Positions 18,184-26,756 of a DNA stretch of 64,000 nucleotides are shown in pieces (within the stretch, counting starts at the first letter, position 1; each line of letters starts with the position of its first letter). Location: positions 474,630-538,629 of the forward strand of contig NZ_SZUU01000004.1 of NCBI RefSeq assembly GCF_019583405.1, given 5' to 3'. This DNA is from Bacteroides fragilis (GTDB lineage Bacteria; Bacteroidota; Bacteroidia; Bacteroidales; Bacteroidaceae). The notes below the pieces were generated by a model. That model did no database searches. It was not told the origin of the DNA and saw nothing but the letters and a program-made list of their open reading frames with translations. The position numbers and the translations under genes were made by a program.

Positions 18184-18215
18184 TAGCAAAAATGTACATT
18201 TTTAAATGAAGAAAT

Positions 18216-18680
18216 ATGGATAAAGTAATTATTAATTCTTATGAAGATTTTGAGAAATTAGTGGGACAGCAGATTGGAGTCTCTGACTATCTGGAAGTTT
18301 CTCAGGAACGTATCAACCTTTTTGCTGATGCAACATTAGATCATCAGTGGATTCATGTGGATACGGAGCGTGCTAAGGTGGAGAGCCCTTATCATAGCAC
18401 CATCGTTCACGGATATCTGACATTGTCATTACTTCCTCATTTGTGGAACCAGATTATTGAAGTAAATAATTTGAAGATGATGATTAATTATGGTATGGAC
18501 AAGATGAAGTTTGGGCAAGCGGTACTGTCAGGTCAAAGTGTGAGACTGAAAGCAAGTCTGCATTCTCTTACTAACTTGCGTGGTGTGGCTAAAGCTGAAA
18601 TTAAATTTGCGATTGAGATTAAAGATCAGCCTAAGAAAGCACTCGAAGGTATCGCTATCTTTCTGTATTATTTTAATTAA
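18216..18680 (+). CDS. MaoC-like (R)-specific enoyl-CoA hydratase
   Basis: 154 residues, the size of single hot-dog-fold MaoC dehydratases. The active-site segment reads FADATLDHQWIHVDTERA: Asp and His of the D-x-x-x-x-H hydratase motif are present, followed by HGYLTLSLLPHLW, the characteristic central helix. It would hydrate trans-2-enoyl-CoA or a related thioester; the in vivo substrate is unknown. Own promoter and a strong terminator downstream, so it appears monocistronic. Confidence 0.88.
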   Translation: MDKVIINSYEDFEKLVGQQIGVSDYLEVSQERINLFADATLDHQWIHVDTERAKVESPYHSTIVHGYLTLSLLPHLWNQIIEVNNLKMMINYGMDKMKFGQAVLSGQSVRLKASLHSLTNLRGVAKAEIKFAIEIKDQPKKALEGIAIFLYYFN

Positions 18681-18689
18681 GAAAAGAAT

Positions 18690-18726
18690 ATGGCATACAC
18701 AAGTTATAGAAGACTGTGTATGCCAT
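18690..18726 (+). terminator. Terminator of the MaoC-like gene
   Basis: ATGGCATACACA and TGTGTATGCCAT form a perfect 12-bp stem with a 13-nt loop, followed by TTGTTTTATA. Confidence 0.8.
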
Positions 18727-18770
18727 TGTTTTATACTTCATATTGCTTCGAAAGACAAAAAAATCTTTCC

Positions 18771-18815
18771 TGTAACATTGGTTACAAATTATTTGTTTTC
18801 TGTTCCCGACCTTTG
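18771..18815 (+). promoter_or_regulatory. Ric promoter with a CRP/FNR-type palindrome
   Basis: TGTAAC-ATTG-GTTACA (18771-18786) is a perfect 6-bp inverted repeat with 4-bp centre, as bound by CRP/FNR-family regulators. A GACCTTTG box at 18808-18815 serves as a -7 element, placing the palindrome centre near -43, the position of a class II activator. Because the gene repairs nitrosative damage, an HcpR-like regulator is the natural candidate (inference). Confidence 0.6.
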
Positions 18816-18841
18816 TCCTCTGAATAATAAAAGAGGAAAAT

Positions 18842-19570
18842 ATGAAAGATTATAAACTTATGACAGTCGGCCAGATTGTAGCCGATCGTTTTGACCACGC
18901 AAAGGTATTCAATAAGTATGGCATTGATTTCTGTTGTAATGGGGATGTCTCCTTGACTGATGCTTGCGGGAAGACGGGGATAGATACAGATTGTTTGCTT
19001 GAAGAATTGAAGCAAATAGAATCGGAACAGTCTTTAACTCTTGATTTTAAAAGTTGGCCTATAGATTTATTAGTAGACTACATATTGAAGTTTCATCATC
19101 GCAATATCCGTTATCAGGGACCGCAAATTCTCCAGTTGCTTGATCGGGTTTGTGATGCACATGCCGGAAGGCACCCGGAACTTAATGAAGTACGTGAACT
19201 GTTTCAGGAATCTTGGATAGATCTGAACAATCATCTTACCAAGGAGGAGATGGTTTTGTTTCCTTATATATATGATTTATTTGATGCGGTGGCTCAACAT
19301 CATCCTATTCCGGCTTTCCATTGTGGTAGTGTAAGTAGTCCTATTTCGGTAATGATGAGTGAACATGATGCCGAAGGAGAACGTTTTCGCAGGATTTCCG
19401 GGTTAACTCATGGATATTTAGTCCCCGGTGATGCTTGTGGTAGTTATAGGCTGCTACTTGAGATGTTGAAGACGTTTGAAGATAATCTGCACCATCACAT
19501 TCATTTGGAGAACAATATTGTTTTCCCCAAGGCTATAGAGTTACAAGAGAATTGTGAACGAATGTGTTAA
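18842..19570 (+). CDS. ric: Di-iron iron-sulfur cluster repair protein (Ric/YtfE/ScdA)
   Basis: 242 residues. Residues 1-65 are the ScdA N-terminal domain with the paired Cys of YGIDFCCNGD (Cys31-Cys32). Residues about 75-235 are a hemerythrin-like four-helix bundle with spaced metal-ligand His/Glu: KFHHRNIR, NHLTKEEMVLFPYI, MMSEHDAEGERF, HHHIHLENNIVFPK. The family binds a non-haem di-iron centre and restores [Fe-S] clusters after nitric oxide or peroxide stress. Two upstream features, a -7 box and a CRP/FNR-type palindrome, fit stress induction. Its stop codon overlaps the palindrome that begins the small RNA copy 2 control region. Confidence 0.93.
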   Translation: MKDYKLMTVGQIVADRFDHAKVFNKYGIDFCCNGDVSLTDACGKTGIDTDCLLEELKQIESEQSLTLDFKSWPIDLLVDYILKFHHRNIRYQGPQILQLLDRVCDAHAGRHPELNEVRELFQESWIDLNNHLTKEEMVLFPYIYDLFDAVAQHHPIPAFHCGSVSSPISVMMSEHDAEGERFRRISGLTHGYLVPGDACGSYRLLLEMLKTFEDNLHHHIHLENNIVFPKAIELQENCERMC

Positions 19571-19762
19571 TTGTTAACGCTTTTGGCACAAAGTATTAAC
19601 AAAATAGGAGTGAATATTAAACGGTGTTATAATACGGAATATTTTTGATCTGATATTTGCTAATTGATTGAAATTCGGTATATTTGTATTGTGTTTTTTT
19701 CATAAGTATTAGATTTAAGGTTAACAAAAGATTGGTTGCTCGGGATGAGTAGCCATTTTTTG
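19566..19762 (+). repeat. Second copy of a duplicated sRNA locus (first copy 16522-16716)
   Basis: The two 195-197 bp regions share, in order and at the same spacing, GTTAA-NNG-TTAAC, a stretch with ATTAAAC and GTGTTATAATA, TTTGCTAATTAGTTG-like sequence, the -7 box and the RNA itself. Similarity rises sharply from about 16622/19666 onward and ends at the terminator. Confidence 0.75.
19693..19762 (+). ncRNA. Small RNA, copy 2 of a duplicated pair (about 70 nt)
   Basis: Same unit as at 16648: -7 box TATATTTG at 19679-19686, then an identical RNA body with one extra T in the early T-run, and the terminator GGTTGCTC-GGGAT-GAGTAGCC with six T. It lies between ric and a convergent outer-membrane protein gene. 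The strict conservation of RNA and terminator against diverged flanks argues for function. Targets unknown. Confidence 0.75.
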
Positions 19763-19806
19763 TATAAGGCACTTTGGTTACTTATTCTGCAATTAAAATA
19801 GGAGGG

Positions 19807-20406
19807 TCAGAATCTGTATCCTAAGCCGATTCTTAAAGCCGGATAAATGGCAGAAGTTCCATTTGAAGATCCGATATAGCCGACTCCACCTGATAGATCG
19901 AATAGAAAATGCTTCCATACGCGACGGAATCCCCAATAAGGGGTGATAACATATATATGGGCTACTTTCACTCCGTTGGTAATAGCTATTGGAAAAGAAT
20001 ATCCAAAATTGGCAGATAAATACCCGCCGGAATTGCCCCAAGTACGTTTGCCATTGCGATGCCTTTTCTTCAGGTTATAATAAAAACGTGGTTCTATGGC
20101 TAAATCTCCGGTCACTAAATGATAGTCTTTGGTATCAATATGAAATTCTCGAAGTGATTCCATTTTGAGCTGCAATACTCTTCCAAAAGCATAAGAAGCT
20201 CCTGCGCTAAAAATAACAGTACCTTTGGGAGCAAAAGCATATTCATAACTATAGGCCAGTCCGATGCCATTTAAACTGATGCTGTGACCAGAGACGGTTT
20301 GGAATTGGGCAGATGCGTCTGGTCTTTTTCGAGGATTGTGCTCAGCACGGATAGAGAGGGCGAATAATGTAAGTAGGATTGTGGTGATAAATAGTACTTT
20401 CTGCAT
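19807..20406 (-). CDS. Putative outer-membrane beta-barrel protein
   Basis: 199 residues with a signal peptide (about 1-21). The mature protein alternates polar and aromatic residues in short strands separated by Gly-rich turns (LNGIGLAYSYEYAFAP, IFSAGASYAFGRV, GLGYRF) and ends in Phe, the usual terminal residue for outer-membrane barrels. About eight strands would fit. No specific family is recognised. It is convergent with small RNA copy 2 and lies downstream of the fimbrillin-like gene on the same strand, separated by a strong terminator, so it is probably transcribed alone. Confidence 0.6.
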   Translation of the reverse strand: MQKVLFITTILLTLFALSIRAEHNPRKRPDASAQFQTVSGHSISLNGIGLAYSYEYAFAPKGTVIFSAGASYAFGRVLQLKMESLREFHIDTKDYHLVTGDLAIEPRFYYNLKKRHRNGKRTWGNSGGYLSANFGYSFPIAITNGVKVAHIYVITPYWGFRRVWKHFLFDLSGGVGYIGSSNGTSAIYPALRIGLGYRF

Positions 20407-20506
20407 ATGTTTTCTGTTTTTGGTTTTATAGTTGATTTCTTGATTATAAAGACAGAAACAATACGAAGATTCCCTATTCGATGAAGAGAATAATTTAACG
20501 ATAAAA

Positions 20507-20569
20507 TACAGAATCTAAAGTTTAGGTAGATCGCTATCACCGTTACTGACCTAAACTTTAGATTCTGTA
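20507..20569 (-). terminator. Terminator with a 21-bp perfect stem after the fimbrillin-like gene
   Basis: TACAGAATCTAAAGTTTAGGT (20507-20527) is exactly complementary to 20549-20569 around a 21-nt loop, 10 bp after the stop of the fimbrillin-like gene; on the minus strand it is followed by TTTTATCG. Confidence 0.75.
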
Positions 20570-20578
20570 TGGTATTTA

Positions 20579-22474
20579 TTATTTGCGAATACACCTGACG
20601 GACAGAGCTCTGTCTACTATGTTACCTTCTTTTATTTCATTAGTAGTATGCAGTAAATAGATTGCTTTATTTGTTTGATTTCCAGATGAATTGGTAGACC
20701 AATATACAACAGCTCTGGTTCCCATTGCATAAAATCCATCATCATCTTTATATGCGTATCCTTCCGGCATTCCATTGAATCCCGTAGTGTTAAGTATGGG
20801 AAATTTTTTACCACTATTGTCACTAACCCATGGCCCGGATTTCAGTTTAGAAGCATCATTCTTTATATATTGCTTTAATAGTTCCCAATCGGTTTCGGTA
20901 GGAATGTTCCATCCTTGGGGCGATAATTTACCTGAAATAACAGCGGTATTATTATAGAAATAAAAACTTTGGGTGGCATCAGTGTATTTACCGGTATAAT
21001 ACCCGGCTTCTGTTGTTGCAAAATCCTTTTTTAAGGTTATTGCTTTACCGTCTGTATAGCGTGTCGCTTCCAAACTACGTCCCATCCAATATTGTGTACC
21101 TATCTTTACGATTGTGTAGCTTTTAGTTTCTGTACTTCGGGTATCAGTCAAGACATCTTCTTGCAATCGTACAGATAGCGGATTTTCCGGTTTGGATATT
21201 GATATTGAATTATCTTTGGCTATATAGAAATCATTGATAATGCTTTGATTTCCGGGCGTGTAGGCTAATACATTATTATCTTTGTTCCAAGAAACTTTGC
21301 CTCCATGAACGGCTGCTGTTTCGTCAAGTAAACAAATTACTATTCCGTTGTTTAAATCTGTTTCTCCATTCAGAACAGGATAGGCAACAATGGCTTGTGA
21401 GTCTATATTATCTGCCAATAGATACTCTTTACAGATTTCGGCTACCTGGGTTCCTTCACTAATTGCTTTATAAACATTACTTTTGCTAAATTTTAGAACC
21501 GACAGGTGAATTACGCCTGATGTTTCCTGAGCAGAGGTTTCACCTGAATCTCCTTCTGTCCAGTCTTTGATACTATGATCGAAATTGTTAATTTGGATAC
21601 CCTCGGACGATTTATAAATAATGGCTATGGAACAATTTTTTTCACTGGCTAATTGAAAATTGTCAGGAAAAGGACAACTATAGCTTTTGCCGTCTATGTC
21701 TATATTTATATAATGGTTGTCAGCCTCTATTTTTTCAGGTATTAGTATAACTTCTTTTCCTGTCAGAGCATTATTCTCTATTTCCCATTTACCATGAGGT
21801 GTGACACTAACTGTTTGTCCCGATGGCTCGAATTGATTGGTAATAAAATCATATGATGCGTCCGAATGGAATCCATTTAATGATAGGGTTGGATTGTCGT
21901 TTAAAAGTTCATCTATATCTTCTCCCGGAGCTGGTTTTATGGTGATTCTCAGTTTGCAGAGTTTGTGCTTATACTCCATGGATACCATGTTTTGGCTGGG
22001 GGTGATGTCGCTATTTGTTGCGATCATAAAGTCCGAGAGTGAGTGGTTGCTTATAGAACTTTGGTCGGCATGTATTTGGACTTGCATTATACTTTGGTCT
22101 TGATTAATACCTGTTTCTTGAAAAGGGTAATAGCTTATAAAATCACATTTACCGTCTCCTTTGGGATAATAGATAGTTTCCTCTGGTTGGAAACCGGTTG
22201 CTTGGGAACATGTGAAACGCATATTATCAATGTATCGTTTCTGGTTAATGGCTGATGATTGTGTCAATACATACAGACCAATGGCATCTTTTTCTTGAAA
22301 TTCATTATTAATAGCGCGCGTGTGGTTGCATAAAATTTGTGTAGAAAGACGGATGGGGATCTCTCCAGGAATATCCACAGGATCTTCTGAAATTTCATTT
22401 ACGCAGGAAGTAGTAAACAAAAGAGGAATGATTATGAATTTCATCATAATAGATGTAATTGATTTGTTTTTCAT
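20579..22474 (-). CDS. Fimbrillin-like lipoprotein with C-terminal FISUMP domain
   Basis: 631 residues. A lipoprotein signal ends at LLFTTSC (Cys near residue 24). Residues about 40-310 look like a fimbrillin/Mfa-type beta-sandwich (DAIGLYVLTQ, FYYPFQ-like segments, MEYKHKLCKLRITIKP), a second related region follows (HLSVLKFSKSNVYKAI), and about 455-631 is a FISUMP domain (YTIVKIGTQYWMGRSLEATR, PQGWNIPTETDWELLKQYI, ALSVRCIRK). Such proteins are surface lipoproteins or stalk/tip components of Bacteroidales pili. No pilus assembly genes adjoin it. Monocistronic. Confidence 0.75.
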   Translation of the reverse strand: MKNKSITSIMMKFIIIPLLFTTSCVNEISEDPVDIPGEIPIRLSTQILCNHTRAINNEFQEKDAIGLYVLTQSSAINQKRYIDNMRFTCSQATGFQPEETIYYPKGDGKCDFISYYPFQETGINQDQSIMQVQIHADQSSISNHSLSDFMIATNSDITPSQNMVSMEYKHKLCKLRITIKPAPGEDIDELLNDNPTLSLNGFHSDASYDFITNQFEPSGQTVSVTPHGKWEIENNALTGKEVILIPEKIEADNHYINIDIDGKSYSCPFPDNFQLASEKNCSIAIIYKSSEGIQINNFDHSIKDWTEGDSGETSAQETSGVIHLSVLKFSKSNVYKAISEGTQVAEICKEYLLADNIDSQAIVAYPVLNGETDLNNGIVICLLDETAAVHGGKVSWNKDNNVLAYTPGNQSIINDFYIAKDNSISISKPENPLSVRLQEDVLTDTRSTETKSYTIVKIGTQYWMGRSLEATRYTDGKAITLKKDFATTEAGYYTGKYTDATQSFYFYNNTAVISGKLSPQGWNIPTETDWELLKQYIKNDASKLKSGPWVSDNSGKKFPILNTTGFNGMPEGYAYKDDDGFYAMGTRAVVYWSTNSSGNQTNKAIYLLHTTNEIKEGNIVDRALSVRCIRK

Positions 22475-22529
22475 GATTTAGTTTTTGGTTTATTTATTTA
22501 ATTGGGGTTCGTTTTGGTTTATGTAGCAG

Positions 22530-22537
22530 CAAAACTA
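22530..22537 (-). promoter_or_regulatory. -7 box (TAGTTTTG) for the fimbrillin-like gene
   Basis: TAGTTTTG on the minus strand, 55 bp upstream of the start codon. The 302-bp gap 22475-22776 otherwise holds AT-rich sequence and the terminator at 22729-22758. Confidence 0.5.
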
Positions 22538-22728
22538 ATATTATTAATATAATTATCACTATGAATTATGATAATATTTTGTATTTATATAATAATTGTT
22601 TAATTAGGTAAGATTGTTACATTATTATATGAGAAAAAAATGAAAGTATAAAAGACATTATAGTTGGGGGAGTTCAGATTGGTATGTATTATTTGTATTG
22701 AACATGCTTATTGTAGTGATACCTATAA

Positions 22729-22758
22729 GCTGGCAAGATGCGAGAATACCTTGCCAGC
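22729..22758. terminator. Hairpin downstream of the AraC/GyrI gene
   Basis: GCTGGCAAG and CTTGCCAGC form a perfect 9-bp stem with a 12-nt loop, 18 bp after the stop of the minus-strand regulator gene. The T-run (ATATTTTTT) is on the plus side, so termination of the minus transcript is only probable. Confidence 0.55.
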
Positions 22759-22776
22759 CTATATTTTTTCAAAGAT

Positions 22777-23634
22777 TTACTTGATTGGAATGTAGATTTC
22801 GGTTAATAACTCTTCGGGAGGGGTAGATGAAGGATCATTAAGGTATCTTTCGGCACTGGGTTCATCTCTCAGGGTACACTCCATTTCGGGTAAATATTTG
22901 CCGTAAATTGTATCATATACAGCTTGTAACTGATCGTATGAACCCTTGTATAGGAAGGTTGCATAGCGTCCGGCAGGTAATTGTTTGAATCCGACATTTC
23001 CTTTGGGAGTTGCACTTATTGGTAACAACATACATACATCGGTACGAAGCTTATCAGTTGGGGTCACTTTAGGGTCATCATGGTAAATACAAAGAGGGGA
23101 AGGATCTCCCATCGGAAGATTTTGTTCTTTCACAAACTGAATCAGACGCATCCATGTACCTGAATAGTCATTTAGTTTATAATCACCGAAGAGGCGGATA
23201 TAAATTGCATTTCGTTGCGGGAGTTCTCTGATTTCCTTTTTCAATTCCAGATCCGGTTTGATAATGGCTGGTTTCATAATTACAAAGTTTTTATTATTAC
23301 GATATTCTGTTGGTGAAATACCATACATCTGCTTGAATATTTTGGAGAAAGACGACGGAGAAGCATATCCGATCCGATAGGCAATATCGGATATAGAAGT
23401 TGATGAATAACGTAATAAGCGTGCTGCCGCTTCAGTTCGTGTCCGGACAATAAAGGTACCGATAGGTTCACCCAAAAACGCTTTCATGATGCGGTGAAAG
23501 TAGAAAGGGGAGAAATGGGAAATCCTGGCCAATGATTTCAGATCAATTTCTTCACCTAAGTGGAGATTGATATAATCTACTACTGCATTTACACATTTCT
23601 GATATTCTTCTTGCGTTGTCTTTTTTCCTTCCAT
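22777..23634 (-). CDS. AraC-family regulator with GyrI-like effector domain
   Basis: 285 residues. Unlike most AraC proteins the DNA-binding domain is N-terminal: residues 10-110 hold the two helix-turn-helix motifs (LKSLARISHFSPFYFHRIMK and ISDIAYRIGYASPSSFSKIF). Residues about 125-285 are a GyrI-like/SOUL-type small-molecule binding domain (LPQRNAIYIRLFGDY, LPAGRYATFLYKGSYDQL, EIYIPIK), as in Rob and BmrR-like multidrug sensors. It may respond to a toxic hydrophobic compound. No obvious target gene adjoins; it has its own -7 box (TATCTTTG). Confidence 0.88.
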   Translation of the reverse strand: MEGKKTTQEEYQKCVNAVVDYINLHLGEEIDLKSLARISHFSPFYFHRIMKAFLGEPIGTFIVRTRTEAAARLLRYSSTSISDIAYRIGYASPSSFSKIFKQMYGISPTEYRNNKNFVIMKPAIIKPDLELKKEIRELPQRNAIYIRLFGDYKLNDYSGTWMRLIQFVKEQNLPMGDPSPLCIYHDDPKVTPTDKLRTDVCMLLPISATPKGNVGFKQLPAGRYATFLYKGSYDQLQAVYDTIYGKYLPEMECTLRDEPSAERYLNDPSSTPPEELLTEIYIPIK

Positions 23635-23658
23635 GATTCAATTGGTATTTCAATGTTG

Positions 23659-23666
23659 CAAAGATA
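23659..23666 (-). promoter_or_regulatory. -7 box (TATCTTTG) for the AraC/GyrI regulator
   Basis: TATCTTTG on the minus strand, 24 bp upstream of the start codon at 23634. Confidence 0.6.
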
Positions 23667-23895
23667 GGACGAAAAGAAAGAGAACACTTGTCCGATGTTG
23701 CTGAATACAAATATAAATGCTACCAATCAATTTCTTCTACGCCTCTGCTTCGTAAAAAAGCATTAGCTTTATTCTATTTTGACATTCATCGCATTGAGGT
23801 AAGATTTGATCTCTACAAAGAGATTAAAAAATCAGGAATAAACTTCCGGATACATTATTCTTCTGTCTCAATTCTGAATGTTTTATCAGAGGATC

Positions 23896-24228
23896 CTACT
23901 CTTTAATCATTGTCAGCAACATCTTAAACCTTTCAATAGCTGTCAGTGCATGCGGTGCGTTGGCTGGAAACACGATACTTTCTCCGGTTTTTACCGTAAA
24001 TTCCTGACCGTTTACTATCATATTCGCACTTCCTTCCAATATTTGTACCAAAGCATCGAACGGGGCACGATGCTCGCTAAGTCCTTCTCCTTTGTCGAAC
24101 GAGAATAGAGTGATATTCCCCGCAGGACTCTTGATCAACTGTTTACTGATAATTCCTCCTTCGGAATATTCCACTAATGAAGGTAGATGGAGTACGGCTC
24201 CCTTTTTAAAAGACTGTTCCATATTCAA
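23896..24228 (-). CDS. Small cupin-domain protein
   Basis: 110 residues forming a single cupin barrel: the first motif is degenerate (GEGLSEHRAPFDALVQILEG) and the second reads GESIVFPANAPHALTA with one retained His. Small cupins of this type bind a metal or metabolite, often as quercetin-dioxygenase-like or sensing proteins. Function unknown. The start at 24228 (MNMEQS) or codon 3 are both possible. A TATCTTCG box about 20 bp upstream is a weak -7 candidate. It stands alone on the minus strand. Confidence 0.8.
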   Translation of the reverse strand: MNMEQSFKKGAVLHLPSLVEYSEGGIISKQLIKSPAGNITLFSFDKGEGLSEHRAPFDALVQILEGSANMIVNGQEFTVKTGESIVFPANAPHALTAIERFKMLLTMIKE

Positions 24229-24474
24229 TATTGTTTTTTGAGTAGATACGAAGATAGAACGTTTGAAGAAAAAGATTGTTTATCTGTTTTTTTTACCTTT
24301 GCCGCATATTCATTATTAAGTCATTGATTTTCCGAATGAAACTCTGCATATAGCTACGCCCAACGAATAGCTCCCGATTTATAAAGCTATTTAGCTATCG
24401 GACAGATGCTCCGGTGTCTTTCCCCGAGTTTTTTATATCCGTTTATTTACCCGTTACGTACATATAGGTACAAC

Positions 24475-24490
24475 CGGACTATCCAGTCCG
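24475..24490 (-). terminator. Small hairpin after the GNAT gene
   Basis: CGGACT-ATCC-AGTCCG, 17 bp beyond the GNAT stop on the minus strand. Short stem and no T-run, so a weak terminator at best. The rest of the 279-bp gap 24229-24507 shows nothing recognisable. Confidence 0.35.
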
Positions 24491-24507
24491 TCCTTTATTT
24501 GCGGGTG

Positions 24508-25044
24508 TCATCGTAACATTGTCTTTTTCAGGTAGAAGCATAAATGATCGTATACATGTCCGTCATAAGTCGTTTCCGCTTCGTGAAGGATACCTTCGTA
24601 TACAAATCCGTGCCGTTCCAGCAAATGTCGGGAGCGGGTATTATGCGGATAGCAGTTTGCCGAGATCAAATGCAGCCCCAGTACGTTAAATCCATAATCC
24701 AATACGACGTGTGTTGCTTCCGAAGCTATTCCTTTTCCCCAATGGCACTCCTTCAGCCAGTATCCTAACATGCGTGTCCGGGGATTCTCCCGTTTGGGAT
24801 CAGGAATAATGCCGATAGAACCCACCAGGGAATTGTTTTCTTTCAGAATCACAGCAAAGACTCCTTCATTTCCCATAAATACCGTATGCAGGATTTCTTT
24901 GGAGTCTTCGATACTTTTGTGAGGTTCCCAACCAGCGTTATTTCCCAAATTCGGGTTCTGGCAGCATTCAAAGAGTTCCTGTAAGTCCGTTTCCCGGAAA
25001 GGGCGGAGAAGGAGGCGTTTTGTTTCTAAAATTTTGGTTTCCAT
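24508..25044 (-). CDS. GNAT-family N-acetyltransferase (RimJ/RimL-like)
   Basis: 178 residues. Opens TKRLLLRPFRETDLQELFEC, the usual start of RimJ/RimL-type GNATs, with the acetyl-CoA binding segment YWLKECHWGKGIASEATHVV (motif A, here WGKGIASEA) and the C-terminal NTRSRHLLERHGFVYEG (motif B). It transfers acetyl from acetyl-CoA to an amine: a ribosomal protein N-terminus, another protein or a small molecule. No neighbour points to a substrate. It is divergent from the polysaccharide utilisation locus. Confidence 0.88.
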   Translation of the reverse strand: METKILETKRLLLRPFRETDLQELFECCQNPNLGNNAGWEPHKSIEDSKEILHTVFMGNEGVFAVILKENNSLVGSIGIIPDPKRENPRTRMLGYWLKECHWGKGIASEATHVVLDYGFNVLGLHLISANCYPHNTRSRHLLERHGFVYEGILHEAETTYDGHVYDHLCFYLKKTMLR

Positions 25045-25212
25045 TAGATTATAATTTGTATCTGGAGAACAATAAAATTGGATTCTTCTGCAAAGATGGT
25101 CTTTTTATTTCTAATCTTGCACGGTTTGTGTTATTATCCTCTCTCTTCACCCCCTTTTTTTACTATTTCTTCATTCTTTCTTTTATGATTTTGGGACATA
25201 ATTATCCAAATT

Positions 25213-25285
25213 TATGTCATTAGATATAGGCATACTTTTATGTCATGGATTTATAAAACATCTTTCAATACATCTCATACTTTTG
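25213..25285 (+). promoter_or_regulatory. PUL operator pair and promoter before GH76
   Basis: Two direct copies of TTATGTCAT begin at 25212 and 25238 (cores ATGTCAT at 25214 and 25240, 26 bp apart). The second ends 31 bp before the -7 box TACTTTTG (25278-25285). The same motif at the same 31-bp distance precedes the esterase and GH97 promoters, so it is probably the binding site of the PUL regulator. This lies within the 378-bp gap 25045-25422. Confidence 0.65.
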
Positions 25286-25346
25286 CAGGCAGATTTCAAT
25301 AGTTATTAAAGAAATTAATAGGTAAAAGAGGTTTTATAAACTAAGG

Positions 25347-25379
25347 AAAAGAGGATATCTACTAAAAAATATCCTCTTT
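25347..25379 (+). promoter_or_regulatory. Leader hairpin before GH76
   Basis: AAAGAGGATAT (from 25348) pairs perfectly with ATATCCTCTTT (25369-25379) in the 5' untranslated leader, 43 nt before the start codon. It could act as an attenuator or mRNA stabiliser. Confidence 0.45.
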
Positions 25380-25422
25380 AAAAGAAAGTAGCTATACACA
25401 ATAATAATCTAACAGAGAAACA

Positions 25423-26626
25423 ATGATGAATTCAAGAAAAACATTTTTTATTATTTTCATTTGTGCATTGACAATGACCGGATGCGATACACAAGAACAA
25501 ACTACTATAGATGGTGGCTTAACTTTGAAACGGGCTATACAAACACTTGACTCCATATATGCAAATTATTCAGTATCAGGAACATGTTTATTGCGAGAGA
25601 ATTATCCTTCCAATGTGAGCGACTACACAGCTATGTATTTGGCTTCTGAAGAACAAAAGGAAATCCCCAATCAATATTCTTACTTGTGGCCTTATTCCGG
25701 GATGTTTTCCGCTGTAAATGCACTATTGTCAGTAACCGGAGATAAAAGCTATAAGACATTGCTCGACAACAAAGTGCTGCCTGGACTTGAAGAATATTTA
25801 GATACCAGTAGAAATCCTACGGGTTATGCTTCCTACATAAGTACAGCTCCTCAATCCGATCGTTTCTATGATGATAATATCTGGTTAGGTATTGACTTTA
25901 CAGATGCTTATCTAAATACAAAAGAAGAAAAATACCTAAAGAAAGCACAGCTTATCTGGAAATTTGTAGAGAGTGGAGCTGATGACAAATTAGGTGGAGG
26001 TATCTATTGGTGTGAACAAAAAAAAATATCTAAAAATACATGTTCTAACGCACCGGCATCAGTCTTTGCATTAAAAATGTTCAAAGCTACCCAAGACAGT
26101 TCTTATCTGATAAAAGGGCGGAGACTATATGAATGGACAAAAAAAAGGCTGCAAGATTCAACGGATTATTTATACTTTGATAACATCTTTCTGGATGGGA
26201 AAATTGATAGATCTAAATATGCCTACAATAGTGGACAAATGATGCAGTCTGCCACTTTGTTATATCAATTTACCGGTTATAGAAGTTTTTTGAAGGATGC
26301 TCAAAATATAGCAGAAGCATGTTGTAACTATTTTTTTTATAAATTTTATACCGGAAGAAGGAGAAGCTTTCAAACTCCTCAAAAAAGGAGATGTATGGTT
26401 CACCGCTATTATGCTGAGGGGATTTATTGAACTTTATCTAATTGACCATAATGAGAAGTATATCAACACTTTCAATCAGAACATGGATTACGCTTGGAGA
26501 CATGTACGTGATAAAAAGGGATTTTTCGATACTGATTTCAGCGGTAGAACACATGATGACCGTAAGTGGCTGTTAACGCAAGCTGCTATGGTGGAGATGT
26601 ATGCTCGGTTGGCAATAATTAAATAA
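25423..26626 (+). pseudogene. GH76-like glycoside hydrolase (alpha-1,6-mannanase family), frameshifted
   Basis: A lipoprotein signal (ALTMTGC, Cys21) is followed by an (alpha/alpha)6-barrel protein with the GH76 Asp pair in RFYDDNIWLG (Asp150-Asp151). The frame shifts in a run of eight T at 26331-26338: removing one T joins NYFF to INFIPEEGEAF, FTAIMLRGFIELYLID and the end at 26626, giving about 400 residues, the family length. As read, the first frame ends at 26430 with an unrelated tail. It may be dead, slippage-rescued or phase-variable, or a sequencing error; the decayed SusC beside it favours real loss. First gene of the PUL. Confidence 0.75.
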
Positions 26627-26756
26627 ATATAAACATTTATTAAAAAGAATTTGTATGATAAAAGAAAACTCTTCTTAACTCTATTCCTCCTGTTTACATA
26701 AACAAGGAAATGTCAGATGTTGAAAAATAAATGTCTTTTTAATCAAAGTTAGTATT

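Noticed and set aside
23688..23906. 72-codon plus-strand frame between the AraC/GyrI and cupin genes
   Set aside because: No family, no promoter box, and it overlaps the end of the cupin gene.
26710..26737. ATGTCAG and ATGTCTT before susC as further PUL operators
   Set aside because: Spacing (21 bp) and sequence do not fit the other sites and no -7 box lies 31 bp downstream.
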